The notes under the pieces were generated by a model, which searched no databases, was not told the DNA's origin, and saw nothing but the letters and a program-made list of their open reading frames with translations. 53,310 bases of DNA. Source: an uncultured bacterium (GTDB taxonomy: Bacteria > Babelota > Babeliae > Babelales > Babelaceae). The DNA is taken from NCBI GenBank assembly GCA_903831405.1, contig CAIKXM010000050.1, positions 1 through 53,310 on the forward strand, in the 5' to 3' direction. Below, in pieces: positions 36,439 through 45,715 of this stretch. The position numbers and the translations under genes are program-made. The stretch's first letter is position 1; the number at the start of each line of letters is the position of its first letter.

Positions 36439-36891
36439 ATGACTATGATAAAAAGAAAAAAAGGGTACTTTTCAATATCTGCCGTAGCAAAAATGTTTTC
36501 GATACATCAGCAAACTATTCGTTTATACGAAAAAGAAGGGCTGATATCGCCGAAACGTTCTGAGGGTAATACGCGGTTATTTTCGGAAGAAGATATTGAT
36601 AGGCTTGAAGAAATTATAAATTATACGCATACCATGGGTATAAATTTAGCGGGCGTTGAGATGATTCTCAAGCTACAAAAACAAGTAAAAAAGATGCAAA
36701 ATGATATGAATAATTTGTTTGAAAATATTCATGGTCAGTTGCAGAATGATAGCATGCAGTCACAAAAAATAATTCAAACGACTGCAGAACAATTATCATT
36801 GCTCAAAAAAGGAAGCTCAAAGAAACAGGTCGAAAAGGTTCAATCATTACCAAAATTAAAAAAAATGAAACCATTTCACGAATTGGAATAA
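36439..36891 (+). CDS. MerR-family regulator, HspR-like
   Basis: A 150-residue protein: winged-helix MerR DNA-binding part FSISAVAKMFSIHQQTIRLYEKEGLISPKRSEGNTRLFSEEDIDRL in conserved position, then GINLAGVEMILKLQKQVKKMQ, the segment typical of HspR, and a coiled coil. HspR represses dnaK/clp heat-shock genes in several phyla. Here no chaperone gene is near. The next gene starts two bases after its stop. Confidence 0.85.
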   Translation: MTMIKRKKGYFSISAVAKMFSIHQQTIRLYEKEGLISPKRSEGNTRLFSEEDIDRLEEIINYTHTMGINLAGVEMILKLQKQVKKMQNDMNNLFENIHGQLQNDSMQSQKIIQTTAEQLSLLKKGSSKKQVEKVQSLPKLKKMKPFHELE

Positions 36892-36893
36892 TC

Positions 36894-37343
36894 ATGTTAC
36901 GAAAAAAAAATGAAAAAACATCTAAGACGCAACAATTTACGCTGAGCAAAAAAACAATAGCATTGGTAAACTGGCTCATTGAACATGATCAAGAATCTCT
37001 CAAAAAACTGCTTAGCAAGGCATATCAAAATGGTGCGCTACTTACAGATCCTGATGATTTTTTTGATGAGGAAGATGCACAGTATGTTTTTTTCAAGCTT
37101 GTTGGCTTGGTCGAAATTTTAAGTGAAGAAGTAGTTGAAGAGCAAGAAGTTTCGCACGTCTTTCATCGCTCACTTCTTCCTGTTATCAAGCAGATTGACA
37201 GCAAAGAATTCGAACAAACAACGATAGAGCATTCAGCGAATAAAGCTTTGTGCAATGCAAAGGAACGCAACGTTACGCCTTCGAGCATTCTCTTTGAAGA
37301 GTTGCTGAAGAAATGGAAGCCACAAAAGAAACAGATCCAATAA
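36894..37343 (+). CDS. Unknown cytosolic protein paired with the HspR-like regulator
   Basis: A 149-residue protein without signal peptide or membrane segment. It is helical and acidic in the middle (DPDDFFDEEDAQYVFFKL, then ILSEEVVEEQEV) with a lysine-rich end. No family recognised. The two-base gap to the regulator gene suggests translational coupling and a linked function, perhaps as its partner or effector. It ends at a strong terminator. Confidence 0.75.
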   Translation: MLRKKNEKTSKTQQFTLSKKTIALVNWLIEHDQESLKKLLSKAYQNGALLTDPDDFFDEEDAQYVFFKLVGLVEILSEEVVEEQEVSHVFHRSLLPVIKQIDSKEFEQTTIEHSANKALCNAKERNVTPSSILFEELLKKWKPQKKQIQ

Positions 37344-37423
37344 ACGCAGTAAATTTTTGAACAAATAATATTTGCTCAGAGATTTGGTAAAAAAAATAAA
37401 ATTGTACTGCTTTAAAAATACAG

Positions 37424-37478
37424 ACGAACTGCAAAACAAGTGTCTTTGGCACAATGTTTTGCAGTTCGTTATTTTTTA
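37424..37478 (+). terminator. Intrinsic terminator of the HspR-like operon
   Basis: ACGAACTGCAAAACA pairs with TGTTTTGCAGTTCGT and ends in a T run. Confidence 0.8.
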
Positions 37479-37519
37479 CATGTCCGCGCATGTCTTAGCA
37501 AAGTCTACTGTAGGTGTCT

Positions 37520-38164
37520 TTATTCAAAAAAGCCACGTACTGCAAGCTGCTCACGCAATGCACATAATGGCAAACCTATGAGTGTTGAGCATGATCCTTC
37601 GATACGCTTGCCGAATAATCCACCAATACCTTCTACCGCCATGGCGCCGGCACATCGATACGCTATGCTGTGGTGTTTGAGATACCACTCGGCCCATTCT
37701 GGACTAATATCCATAACACAGAACGCTTTGTCATGAACAACGATACTTTCTACCCCTTTGGTCCATATGTTATTTTGTTCATCAAAGAGCCATTTTTCAA
37801 GACAGAAAGCAGTATGTACGTGTACACCAGTGCGCAGGTTAGCAATTTTTTTGAGCGCATCTGCATGGTCAATAGGCTTGCCATGAATATTTCCATTGCA
37901 ATCTTCGACAACAGAGTCAGCGGTAATAACAAAGATACCGTTTGCAAGTTCGTGTTCGCTTAACAATTCTGGTAATGGTGTTTGCGTGTGGTTCATTTTT
38001 GCTCGGGCAAGCTCTTGCACCAGAATGCATGCATTTGGCGAGTTGCTACAAGCATGCTCATCACAGTCTTGAGAGAGAACAACAAAGTCAAAGCCAGCAT
38101 CGCGCAGCAGCATATGGCGTGAGGTTGATGAAGAAGCTATAAAGAGTCGATTAGGGTAATTCAT
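37520..38164 (-). CDS. maf: Maf-like nucleotide pyrophosphatase
   Basis: A 214-residue Maf/Ham1-fold protein: N-terminal FIASSSTSRHMLLRDAGFDF (the S-x-S-x-R motif), ITADSVVE, HGKPIDHADALKKI and YRCAGAMAVEGIGGLFGKRIEGS. Maf proteins hydrolyse non-canonical or canonical nucleoside triphosphates and are linked to septum control. It is slightly longer than usual, with an insert around 125-145. Confidence 0.9.
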   Translation of the reverse strand: MNYPNRLFIASSSTSRHMLLRDAGFDFVVLSQDCDEHACSNSPNACILVQELARAKMNHTQTPLPELLSEHELANGIFVITADSVVEDCNGNIHGKPIDHADALKKIANLRTGVHVHTAFCLEKWLFDEQNNIWTKGVESIVVHDKAFCVMDISPEWAEWYLKHHSIAYRCAGAMAVEGIGGLFGKRIEGSCSTLIGLPLCALREQLAVRGFFE

Positions 38165-38270
38165 AGAGAATCAATTCATGAAAGAATAAATGAGATAACA
38201 ATGTGCCAAAGAGTCGCAATACTTTTGTGATGAGTATATCAGGAAAAAGGTATGGCGTGTAACACGAATT

Positions 38271-38298
38271 TTTGACAATAAATAAGAAAAGTGTCAAA
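38271..38298. promoter_or_regulatory. Inverted repeat, possible operator
   Basis: TTTGACA and TGTCAAA, 14 bases apart, in the gap before the three small secreted genes. It could be an operator; the evidence is the symmetry alone. Confidence 0.25.
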
Positions 38299-38391
38299 CT
38301 GAATAAGATATTAAATATATTAAATATTGTTGGGCTTGGGAAATTGCTATAAAACGTTCTGAAACACTTCTATAAAAGAAAGATAAAACGA

Positions 38392-38775
38392 ATGAAAAAT
38401 ACTTTTAAAGTTTTTGCAATCTGTGGATTACTTGTTGCACCATCAGCATCATTACGATGCATGACTTTAGATGCATTGGTAGCAAAAGCTACAAAAGAAG
38501 TAGCAGGCAAATTGGAAATAGATGAAATTAAGAAAGAAAATAAACAACTTTTTAAAACCGCTATAAAAGTAACAGCGGCTCTCGGTGTTGTTACTTTTAT
38601 TTTGACCAATAAAAACATTGGAGCAACATTGCTTGCAACAGCCATTGTCCCAAGTTTTGTTGTTATGATGTTTTCCAATACGTTGACAAACGCATTAAGA
38701 GAAGCGCATCAAATGCCAGCTGGTGCAAAATCAATTCATTGTGGTATGAACAGATATTTTGTTATTGAGAATTGA
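38392..38775 (+). CDS. Small secreted/membrane protein, leader-family member 1
   Basis: A 127-residue protein. The leader (MKNTFKVFAICGLLVAPSAS..., ending LRC-M) is nearly the same as in the two following genes. The mature part is different: a short amphipathic region, then two hydrophobic stretches at about 62-80 and 82-100. Function unknown. The sharp change from shared leader to unrelated mature sequence is notable. Confidence 0.75.
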   Translation: MKNTFKVFAICGLLVAPSASLRCMTLDALVAKATKEVAGKLEIDEIKKENKQLFKTAIKVTAALGVVTFILTNKNIGATLLATAIVPSFVVMMFSNTLTNALREAHQMPAGAKSIHCGMNRYFVIEN

Positions 38776-38880
38776 TTTTTTTGCGAAAAAAATAGTATTG
38801 GTATCGCGAATGGTTGTGTACGCTGGCTAAAAATTAAAAAAATATAAAAATAAAATAGTTTTAAAGCGGTAAGGATTCTT

Positions 38881-39432
38881 ATGAAGAATAGGTTAAAAGT
38901 GCTTGCAATTTGTGGATTGCTTATTGCGCCATCAGCAAAATTATTTTGTATGGAGCAAGAAGAAGTGTATGTAGAGCCTGCAGGCAGTGGACATTTTGCT
39001 GAAAAACAATCAGTGCAAGAATTATTAATGGTAATTGGTAAAAGTCGAGCAGCGGTTAGAGCATGGAAAGAAGCATTGTTAGAAAGTGAAGCTGCTAGTG
39101 AAGCAGCTCAGTTGGTTGCTAAAGTGAAAAAGGCGTTAAAAAATAATTCACAAAACTTAATAATGGTTGATCATTTTGCAGCAATGATTGCTCAGTTGAA
39201 TGTGCAATTAGAGGAGTTCGAGAAACGTGTTGATGAAGCAGAAATGAAAGCTGAGCGTTTAAGCGAAGAGGCGAAAAAATTTGCTACTGCAGCAAGTGAA
39301 GATATAAAAGCGGTGTGTAAATATAATGCCGGCTCAATACCTCAAACTATTATTATGAGTGCTGTGTCAAAAATTGATGCGGCGGAAAAACGTTTTGTGC
39401 AATCTGTGGGAGACTCTGAAAGCTTCAATTAA
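38881..39432 (+). CDS. Small secreted coiled-coil protein, leader-family member 2
   Basis: A 183-residue protein: leader MKNRLKVLAICGLLIAPSAK... ending LFC-M, then a long alanine-, glutamate- and lysine-rich helix (GKSRAAVRAWKEALLESEAA, then AEMKAERLSEEAKKFA). Similar to the following gene in the mature part. No enzyme motif. AAGGA lies before the ATG. A structural or binding role outside the cytoplasm is likely. Confidence 0.78.
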   Translation: MKNRLKVLAICGLLIAPSAKLFCMEQEEVYVEPAGSGHFAEKQSVQELLMVIGKSRAAVRAWKEALLESEAASEAAQLVAKVKKALKNNSQNLIMVDHFAAMIAQLNVQLEEFEKRVDEAEMKAERLSEEAKKFATAASEDIKAVCKYNAGSIPQTIIMSAVSKIDAAEKRFVQSVGDSESFN

Positions 39433-39489
39433 GAATAAAAATATAAAAAATATACATAGTTTTAAAATTCAATAACCGTAAAGATTTAT

Positions 39490-39948
39490 ATGAAAAACAG
39501 TTTTAAAATTCTCGCTCTATGTGGATTGATTTTTACTTCGTCAACAAAATTACTTTGTATGCAACAAATACCTGTATGGTCGCTTATAGAAGAAGAATCT
39601 GTTTTTATCGAAACAGAACATACAAAAATAAAATTAGCATTTATAGGTAAGGCAAGAGTGGCAGAAAAAGCTTGGCAAAAGGCACTTAAGGCAAGTGAAG
39701 AAGCAGATCAAGCATTGAAAGATGCGTATATAGCTGATAAAAAAGGGCTCGATACATTTGATGCGCTTGATCGTAAATCAGACAATGCAGATAAAATTAT
39801 GAGAGATGTTGAAATACAAGCATATATGGTAACGGCTCAGGCAAAGCAATTGTATCGCGAAGCAAAAGCTTTGAGCGTAACGGGAATAAAACTTGCATGG
39901 GCAAAAGTTAAAAAAGCAAAAGCTGCATATTCAGCAGCTCTGGATTAA
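39490..39948 (+). CDS. Small secreted coiled-coil protein, leader-family member 3
   Basis: A 152-residue paralogue of the previous gene: leader MKNSFKILALCGLIFTSSTK... ending LLC-M, then GKARVAEKAWQKALKASEEADQA and further Ala/Lys helices. The paralogy is clearest at GKxRxAxxAWxxAL. It sits at the end of the three-gene array, before a terminator. Confidence 0.78.
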   Translation: MKNSFKILALCGLIFTSSTKLLCMQQIPVWSLIEEESVFIETEHTKIKLAFIGKARVAEKAWQKALKASEEADQALKDAYIADKKGLDTFDALDRKSDNADKIMRDVEIQAYMVTAQAKQLYREAKALSVTGIKLAWAKVKKAKAAYSAALD

Positions 39949-40037
39949 AGAACATTGTTTGCAAGAATGTTCCAAGACTACGAAGAAGAAGTAAAATAAC
40001 ATTATTCGTGGCATTGAATAGCCAGTAATTCAAGTAT

Positions 40038-40088
40038 AAAAAGCAGTAATTGTTTAAGAAGAAAATTCTCACATAATTACTGCTTTTT
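40038..40088. terminator. Intrinsic terminator between convergent genes
   Basis: AAAAAGCAGTAATT pairs with AATTACTGCTTTTT and ends in a T run on the plus strand. It separates the secreted array and arfB. Confidence 0.75.
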
Positions 40089-40097
40089 TTGCATGTT

Positions 40098-40529
40098 TTA
40101 CTCGTACGAGCCTTTACTGCTGCGATTTTTCTTTAACACACTATGACGCATTTTTGACTGTAGTCTTTTTGCTGCAGTATTTTTTGATACCTTTGTCGGC
40201 ACTCGTTTTTTTGGTACAAATAATGCTTTTCGTACTATATGAGCAAGCTGGGCAAGAGCCATTTGCTTGTTCTGGTTTTGGCTGCGTGATGCACTGTAGT
40301 GAACAATAATATCGCCACTCTCAGTAAGCTGTGATTGCAAATTTTGTACTGCCACATTTCTCTGATATTCATCGAGAGCTGTTGTGTTGAGTGCATTCCA
40401 GCGCACGCTAATGCGCGAATCTGTTTTGTTAACATGTTGTCCTCCGGGGCCCGAAGATCGACTGGTTGTTATCTCAATTTCAGAGCCTGGAATTACTATA
40501 TTATTTTTTATTGGTACATCGTTTTTCAT
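40098..40529 (-). CDS. arfB: Alternative ribosome-rescue factor (ArfB/YaeJ type)
   Basis: A 143-residue protein with the release-factor GGQ loop (SSGPGGQHVNKTDS) at about 26-39 and a basic C-terminal tail (KRLQSKMRHSVLKKNRSSKG), but no codon-recognition domain. ArfB hydrolyses peptidyl-tRNA on stalled ribosomes, its tail entering the empty mRNA channel. Length is normal for the family. Confidence 0.93.
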   Translation of the reverse strand: MKNDVPIKNNIVIPGSEIEITTSRSSGPGGQHVNKTDSRISVRWNALNTTALDEYQRNVAVQNLQSQLTESGDIIVHYSASRSQNQNKQMALAQLAHIVRKALFVPKKRVPTKVSKNTAAKRLQSKMRHSVLKKNRSSKGSYE

Positions 40530-40731
40530 GGGTAAAATGTCCTATTTTTACTGTAGATACGTAAGCTTAATTGTTATCATAATGAGTGAAAATTATATAT
40601 AACAAAATTATGCAGGGCGTGCCTACTAATTTATATGAAAAATATTTTTTTATTTTGAATGTACTTTTGGCATATGCGCCTTTATGCTATTTAGAATAGT
40701 ATAAAAAATGTATGTAAGGATATGTTAAAAA

Positions 40732-41910
40732 GTGAAAAATCTCATTCGCTCAACAGTTTTATTAATATTATTTGGTTCTTGTTCTTCAATTTTTCCAGTG
40801 AGTGTTGTAAATCTCGGAAGATACGCAATAGTTAAATGTATGCGACCTGTTGTATATAGGGTCATACAACCTATTGCGCGTCAGAGTATGCGACACCGTA
40901 AAATTAGTACAGCTGCCATCATTGCAGGAAGTGTGGCATTATGTGTTCATAAATACGGCTTTTTAATGATTTTTTTTCATACCGGAATGCATACAAGAGG
41001 CTGTGCTCACGGTTTAGTGCTTTGGTGTATACAACATTCCAAAGCTACTGCTGTTGTGCTTGTAAGTGGGGCGATATTTCTTGCTGCGTATAAATATAAA
41101 AATAAAGCAATCCAAATTGAATTAAGGCAGTTACACGTCATTGATCCCTATGATATAAATGCATCAGAATTACTCAAAAATATGCATTCAGTTTCAGAAT
41201 CACTCAAAAATATTGCTTTAGTAGTTGATATGAGCGATACAATAGAGTGTCCTTTTTCTGACAATCAACTTACCTTTATTGCTCAATTGCTTCACTATAT
41301 TCAAGCGGAACAACAGACAGGGCAAAACCTTGAAGGGTTTATCAGAGAATATACTAGAGATTTTACGACAACATCTTTTGCTGATGTGTTGCATCTAGTC
41401 AACTACTTTAATATACCCGCTGCATTCAATATGCTTATCTCTATGCAACGTCCTCTTCCTCTGCCAGAAACATGCGAGCAAGAAGTTGCGTATAACAAAA
41501 ACCTTGTAGCGGTTTTTAATTTAGCAAAAAACTCAGCGATATTGAGTGTAGAATATGAAATTTGTATAGGGTTTGAGCAATTGTGGGGATTGTTTGGTTC
41601 AATGCTTTATAAGGATTGTGTAAAATATCCAGAAATCAATAAAATGATTGATTTTGTAACAGATGAACATAGTAGTAAATTAATTCAGGCGATAAACATA
41701 GCCGTTAAAAACGTAAAAATTTTCTATAATGATGAAGAGTATGATGAGAAGATTGATCAAATTGATGCGGCGCGACGCTGCCATATATGTGACAAGGTTG
41801 TAGGTGCATACATGGCTCGTAGGAATCCACCACCACGATGCATGTCTCTGCATGAATTGTTAAGCAGTTCTAGTCCCTGTATTGCTTTAGCAGATGGGTG
41901 TTTTTGTTGA
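40732..41910 (+). CDS. Secreted/membrane protein with SKP1/BTB-like region
   Basis: A 392-residue protein. A GTG start follows TAAGGA (40715-40720), 11 bases away. The N-terminal leader and two hydrophobic stretches (about 55-70 and 100-122) suggest membrane anchoring. Residues about 140-300 align with the SKP1/BTB-like part of the 10847 protein: the segment FADVLHLVNYFNIPAAFNML ISMQRPLPLP matches FVEAVELAHFFGLPIVFDVL VHIQQPMPIP there, and a LWGLFGSMLY / LWQLIGRMLY match follows. It has no WD40 repeats; the C-terminus is Cys/Pro/Ser-rich (RRCHICDK, PPPRCMS). The fold call is moderate, the kinship of the two proteins is strong. Confidence 0.75.
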   Translation: MKNLIRSTVLLILFGSCSSIFPVSVVNLGRYAIVKCMRPVVYRVIQPIARQSMRHRKISTAAIIAGSVALCVHKYGFLMIFFHTGMHTRGCAHGLVLWCIQHSKATAVVLVSGAIFLAAYKYKNKAIQIELRQLHVIDPYDINASELLKNMHSVSESLKNIALVVDMSDTIECPFSDNQLTFIAQLLHYIQAEQQTGQNLEGFIREYTRDFTTTSFADVLHLVNYFNIPAAFNMLISMQRPLPLPETCEQEVAYNKNLVAVFNLAKNSAILSVEYEICIGFEQLWGLFGSMLYKDCVKYPEINKMIDFVTDEHSSKLIQAINIAVKNVKIFYNDEEYDEKIDQIDAARRCHICDKVVGAYMARRNPPPRCMSLHELLSSSSPCIALADGCFC

Positions 41911-41929
41911 CGAGATGATTGAATGTTTT

Positions 41930-43186
41930 TTATTTTTGGGTTACTTCTTGTTCAGAGCGTACTTCTTCTGCAAGCGCTGCAAACTTGGCAAGAACATTAT
42001 CCTGCAGTGGCTGCTGCTTGTAGGTGTGCTTGATATACTCTGTTATCAATTCTCGTGGCTCAAGTAGCGCGTTAATATTCGCAAATCGTCTCTTTTTTGG
42101 CTCCTGTAAATATTTGGGGAAAATCCCAACTAAATACCATGCGCCTGTACATGCTTTTTCTATAATAATTTTATCGACACGATCTTTGGTATCTATAGGT
42201 ACGGTATATACGATTTTTACAATAGCGTTTTGTATATCATATTTTTCAATCTCACTTATGCAGAATTGCGTTTGATCAAGCGATTGCGCTTGCAGCAGTA
42301 TATCTATTTGTACAAAGCGGCGTGTTGGCACCCGAATAAAAGCATGATTGGTTGTGCGTTTTGTGCCAGTAGCAGCGTCCTGTTGTATGGTAATATGACA
42401 AAAACCTTTTTCTTCGGCTCTCTCACCAAAGTCAATGCGCTCAATCGAGCCGGGATATATGATAGGCTTGCTTGCGGGAACTATTTGATAGCGATGAAGG
42501 TGTCCTAGGGCAATGTAATCAAACTTTTCAAGCGCAAGGGCAGAGGGTAGTACTATGGGGTCGGATCCAAAGAGCGCTGTTTTCTCAGAGCCCGAATAGA
42601 GTCCTTCGCTGACGGATAGATGAGCTGCTAATACTGCAGGAATAGCAGGATCAAGCTTCTGTTCAAAATGCGTAATAATACTACTGATATGCTCGCCTAT
42701 TTGGCCGGTTATTTCGCTTCCAGAGCTTGCAGTGCGCGCTAATGCAAGATTTGATTTTGATGGCCAGGGAATTGCGACAATGGCAACTGGTCCTGATTTG
42801 GTATGGATAGTAATTGTCTCTGGCTTGGCGAGTATGTGTATATTTTCTAGTGGCAATTGCGCGAATATAGAGAGGGCATGAGTCTTGCCAAAGCTGAGGG
42901 GAATATCATGGTTGCCAACAATGATGACAACGGGGATGTCTGCTTGATAGATTCGCAATAATGCTTTGGTAAAAATATCTTGCTGTGTTGGTGATGGGTA
43001 AGCAGTTTTGTATACATCGCCACAGATAAGAAAAAAATCTACTCTTTGCTCAATAGCGTAATCAACACATAGATTAAATGCATTCTCAAAATCAAGAAGA
43101 CGGGAGTGAATGCCCGTCTTCTGATCAATTCTGCCATAATTTTCGACACCAAAGTGCAGATCTGCGGTATGAATAAATGATATCAT
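41930..43186 (-). CDS. sbcD: SbcD/Mre11-type exonuclease subunit
   Basis: A 418-residue metallophosphoesterase: HTADLHFG at the N-terminus, CGDVYK, GNHD, the AAHLSV motif and ALGHLHRYQ, in SbcD order, then a capping domain. SbcD with SbcC processes hairpins and double-strand ends. No sbcC is adjacent. It overlaps glmU by ATGA, so the two are co-translated. Confidence 0.9.
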   Translation of the reverse strand: MISFIHTADLHFGVENYGRIDQKTGIHSRLLDFENAFNLCVDYAIEQRVDFFLICGDVYKTAYPSPTQQDIFTKALLRIYQADIPVVIIVGNHDIPLSFGKTHALSIFAQLPLENIHILAKPETITIHTKSGPVAIVAIPWPSKSNLALARTASSGSEITGQIGEHISSIITHFEQKLDPAIPAVLAAHLSVSEGLYSGSEKTALFGSDPIVLPSALALEKFDYIALGHLHRYQIVPASKPIIYPGSIERIDFGERAEEKGFCHITIQQDAATGTKRTTNHAFIRVPTRRFVQIDILLQAQSLDQTQFCISEIEKYDIQNAIVKIVYTVPIDTKDRVDKIIIEKACTGAWYLVGIFPKYLQEPKKRRFANINALLEPRELITEYIKHTYKQQPLQDNVLAKFAALAEEVRSEQEVTQK

Positions 43187-44628
43187 AGAGCTTCTGTTGG
43201 TGCAGGTTTTATTGGAGCGGACGGTGTTGTTTGCTCTTTTTCAGCTGTAAATTTTGCTCGCAACTGTGTTGCATAGTCGTTTTTGGTGATCTGGTATGTA
43301 CGTGCTATGGCAAAACCGTTATCAGCAATGCTATCAGTGATGGTTGATCCAGCTGCAGTTATTGCATTTTCTCCAATAGTGATTGGTGCAATAAGTGCAT
43401 TAAGCGCTCCAATATGTGCACCATCTTTAATGGTAGTTTTTGATTTGCTTACGCCATTATAGTTAGCAGTAATAACGCCAGCACCAATATTTACCTGTGA
43501 GCCAATGTCTGCGTTGCCCAAATAGGCAAGATGTTTTGCTTTTGAATGTGCTCCAAATGTTGTTTTGGTAGCCTCAACAAAACTGCCAACATGAGAGTAT
43601 TCGCCGACATGTACCTGTCCGCGCAGATGTGCCATTGGTCCGATAGTTGCATGTGCTTCGATATGTGATTCATTAATAACGCTGTAGGGAAGAATAATCA
43701 CATTGTCACCGATAGTACTTGCGGTGATAGTTGAATAGGCTTCGAGGCGGCAATTATGGCCAATAGAGGTACCTTTTTTGATAATCATACCGGGTCCAAT
43801 AAGTGATCCGCTGCCAATAGTAACGTCGATATCGATTTGAATGTGGGGTGCGGCTGAGAATTGTACGCCGTTATTCATCCAATGGGCAATGAGTTCTGCG
43901 CGCTTGATATATTCTGCTTCCCAGAGCTCTTTAAGGGTGTTGACGCCTCTAATTTTATCAAAAGGTGCATCGACTGTTTCAACGCTATATTTGTGTGCAT
44001 TCGCAAAGTTGATTAAATCAGTTATGTACCATTCTCCGGTAACAGAGCTTGAAGTAAGGTGATTGATTGCAATGTCTAAGAATGAACGTTTAAAGATATA
44101 TATGCCGGCATTAACACAACAAATATCCAGAGCATCTGCAGGCAAGTCACGCTCTTCTTTGATAGTAACCGAAGAGCCTTTTTTAATAACTCTTCCATAG
44201 CCTTTAATCATAGGGTCTTGATTGTGTGCCTTAACAAAGGAGATGTCAGCAGAGAGTGAGAGATGCGTGTCGATTAATTGTTCAACAATGTCTATCGAAA
44301 CAAGCGGCATATCACCATTCATGACCAGTATATGATCACTATTCCATGATGATTGTGTAATTTTTAGCGCGTGACCGGTGCCTTTTTGTTCTTTTTGTTC
44401 AATAAAAGAAATGTTTGGCAGGTTGTATGCATTGACAACACTCATAACGAGTTCTTTTTTGTGGCCAATAACAATGCTTGTTGGGATGGTTAGTTGATTG
44501 AGTAGTTTGACGGGGAACATTATCATCTCTTGTCCGCAGAGCGTATATTGCAGCTTGGTTCCATCGGTTTTGAATCGTGATGATTTGCCTGCGGCGAGAA
44601 CGATACCCTGTATAGTTTGCTTTGTCAT
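43183..44628 (-). CDS. glmU: Bifunctional GlmU (GlcNAc-1-P uridylyltransferase / GlcN-1-P acetyltransferase)
   Basis: A 481-residue protein: N-terminal pyrophosphorylase with GIVLAAGKSSRFKTDGTK, VMNGDMPLV and KGTGHAL; C-terminal left-handed beta helix with many IG-/hexapeptide repeats and HLAYLGNADIGSQVNIGAGVITANYNG, the acetyltransferase site. It makes UDP-GlcNAc for peptidoglycan and LPS. ATG 44628 has AAAGGA ten bases upstream; the ATG at 44637 is only one base from that site. Confidence 0.95.
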   Translation of the reverse strand: MTKQTIQGIVLAAGKSSRFKTDGTKLQYTLCGQEMIMFPVKLLNQLTIPTSIVIGHKKELVMSVVNAYNLPNISFIEQKEQKGTGHALKITQSSWNSDHILVMNGDMPLVSIDIVEQLIDTHLSLSADISFVKAHNQDPMIKGYGRVIKKGSSVTIKEERDLPADALDICCVNAGIYIFKRSFLDIAINHLTSSSVTGEWYITDLINFANAHKYSVETVDAPFDKIRGVNTLKELWEAEYIKRAELIAHWMNNGVQFSAAPHIQIDIDVTIGSGSLIGPGMIIKKGTSIGHNCRLEAYSTITASTIGDNVIILPYSVINESHIEAHATIGPMAHLRGQVHVGEYSHVGSFVEATKTTFGAHSKAKHLAYLGNADIGSQVNIGAGVITANYNGVSKSKTTIKDGAHIGALNALIAPITIGENAITAAGSTITDSIADNGFAIARTYQITKNDYATQLRAKFTAEKEQTTPSAPIKPAPTEAL

Positions 44629-44828
44629 GATACTCATGTCCTTTTTCTATATGTTTTTAGAAAATAAACAATTACTTTAAAATTGTTTGTAATACAACAG
44701 TATATATACAATATGGTCAATTTTCCAAAATAGTATTTAATACATACTGGTGCCCCTTGCTAGGCACATTATTCGTTATTATTACTAGTTTTCTGTGCAA
44801 TTTTTGCGAAAACTTGTTTTAAGATAGT

Positions 44829-44871
44829 AAAAAAATGAGAAAAAAGCAGTGTTGTTTTTTCTCATTTTTTT
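44829..44871 (-). terminator. Terminator after the 44903 gene
   Basis: AAAAAATGAGAAAAAA pairs with TTTTTTCTCATTTTTT. It works on either strand; on the minus strand it follows the gene ending at 44903. Confidence 0.7.
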
Positions 44872-44902
44872 ATTCTTTAACAATATATTGTAGAGCGAGT
44901 GT

Positions 44903-45469
44903 CTATATAGAATAGGTAGGCTTGATGATATCTTTTGGAATCTCTGTAATGCCTTTATGGGTAATCTTGTGGTGCATTTTCAAGCAAGCCAATGCGGGAA
45001 AGAGCAGACAGGTATTTATTACAAAAAGTTTTTGAGTAATGGCTATATTTTGGCACAATGTACAGCCTGTTTTATTGATTGCATACATTGCTAATTGGAC
45101 GATTGATAATGGATATAGCGTTGGGATAAGTGCTAAGAATTTTAATCTGTTAATTTTCTTGTTTTTAATAATAGATATACAGGTAAGGGTATATAGTGCT
45201 GCAAGTGTTGCTGTAGATGTTATACCAACTGTTACTATTATGGGCAATATCAGCCAATGGTCATGTTTGTTTTGCGTTATTTTTGCCTGTACTGCTTTGT
45301 TATATTCAGTTTTTTTGTATTCAATAGGTGTTTTTGCAGCGGGAGCGACTTTGCTGTGATCAACTCTGTGAAGAGTAGTTTTTTCATAGGATGGTAATGG
45401 CACATACTCCATGCCACGTATCGATAGGGACAAAACAAGTGTAGCGAGCATTATATGTGCTGATTTCAT
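44903..45469 (-). CDS. Secreted/membrane protein of unknown function (188 aa)
   Basis: Leader MKSAHIMLATLVLSLSIRG-M, then a Lys/Thr-rich stretch, and two to three membrane helices (about 72-98, 108-127 and 143-160) with a TGCTLCQN motif between. No known family recognised. GGAAT precedes the ATG. It stands alone between the glmU operon and the CYTH gene. Confidence 0.7.
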   Translation of the reverse strand: MKSAHIMLATLVLSLSIRGMEYVPLPSYEKTTLHRVDHSKVAPAAKTPIEYKKTEYNKAVQAKITQNKHDHWLILPIIVTVGITSTATLAALYTLTCISIIKNKKINRLKFLALIPTLYPLSIVQLAMYAINKTGCTLCQNIAITQKLFVINTCLLFPALACLKMHHKITHKGITEIPKDIIKPTYSI

Positions 45470-45715
45470 TTTTATTATTCCATTATGTAGTAATATTCAA
45501 TCGTATTAATTATATACATAAAATATGTTTAGCAATAATTATTATATTTTTTTTTATATCAAAATGTTTATTTGTAAAATATATATGAAAAACAATTAGG
45601 ATATTTCATAAAAAAGTAGTAAAAACTATTTTTGATTATTTTGGTACACTTGCCTATGGTGATAATTTTTTATCAAAAATAATATAGAAGTCTCTTTACG
45701 TGTTTTGGAATAATA

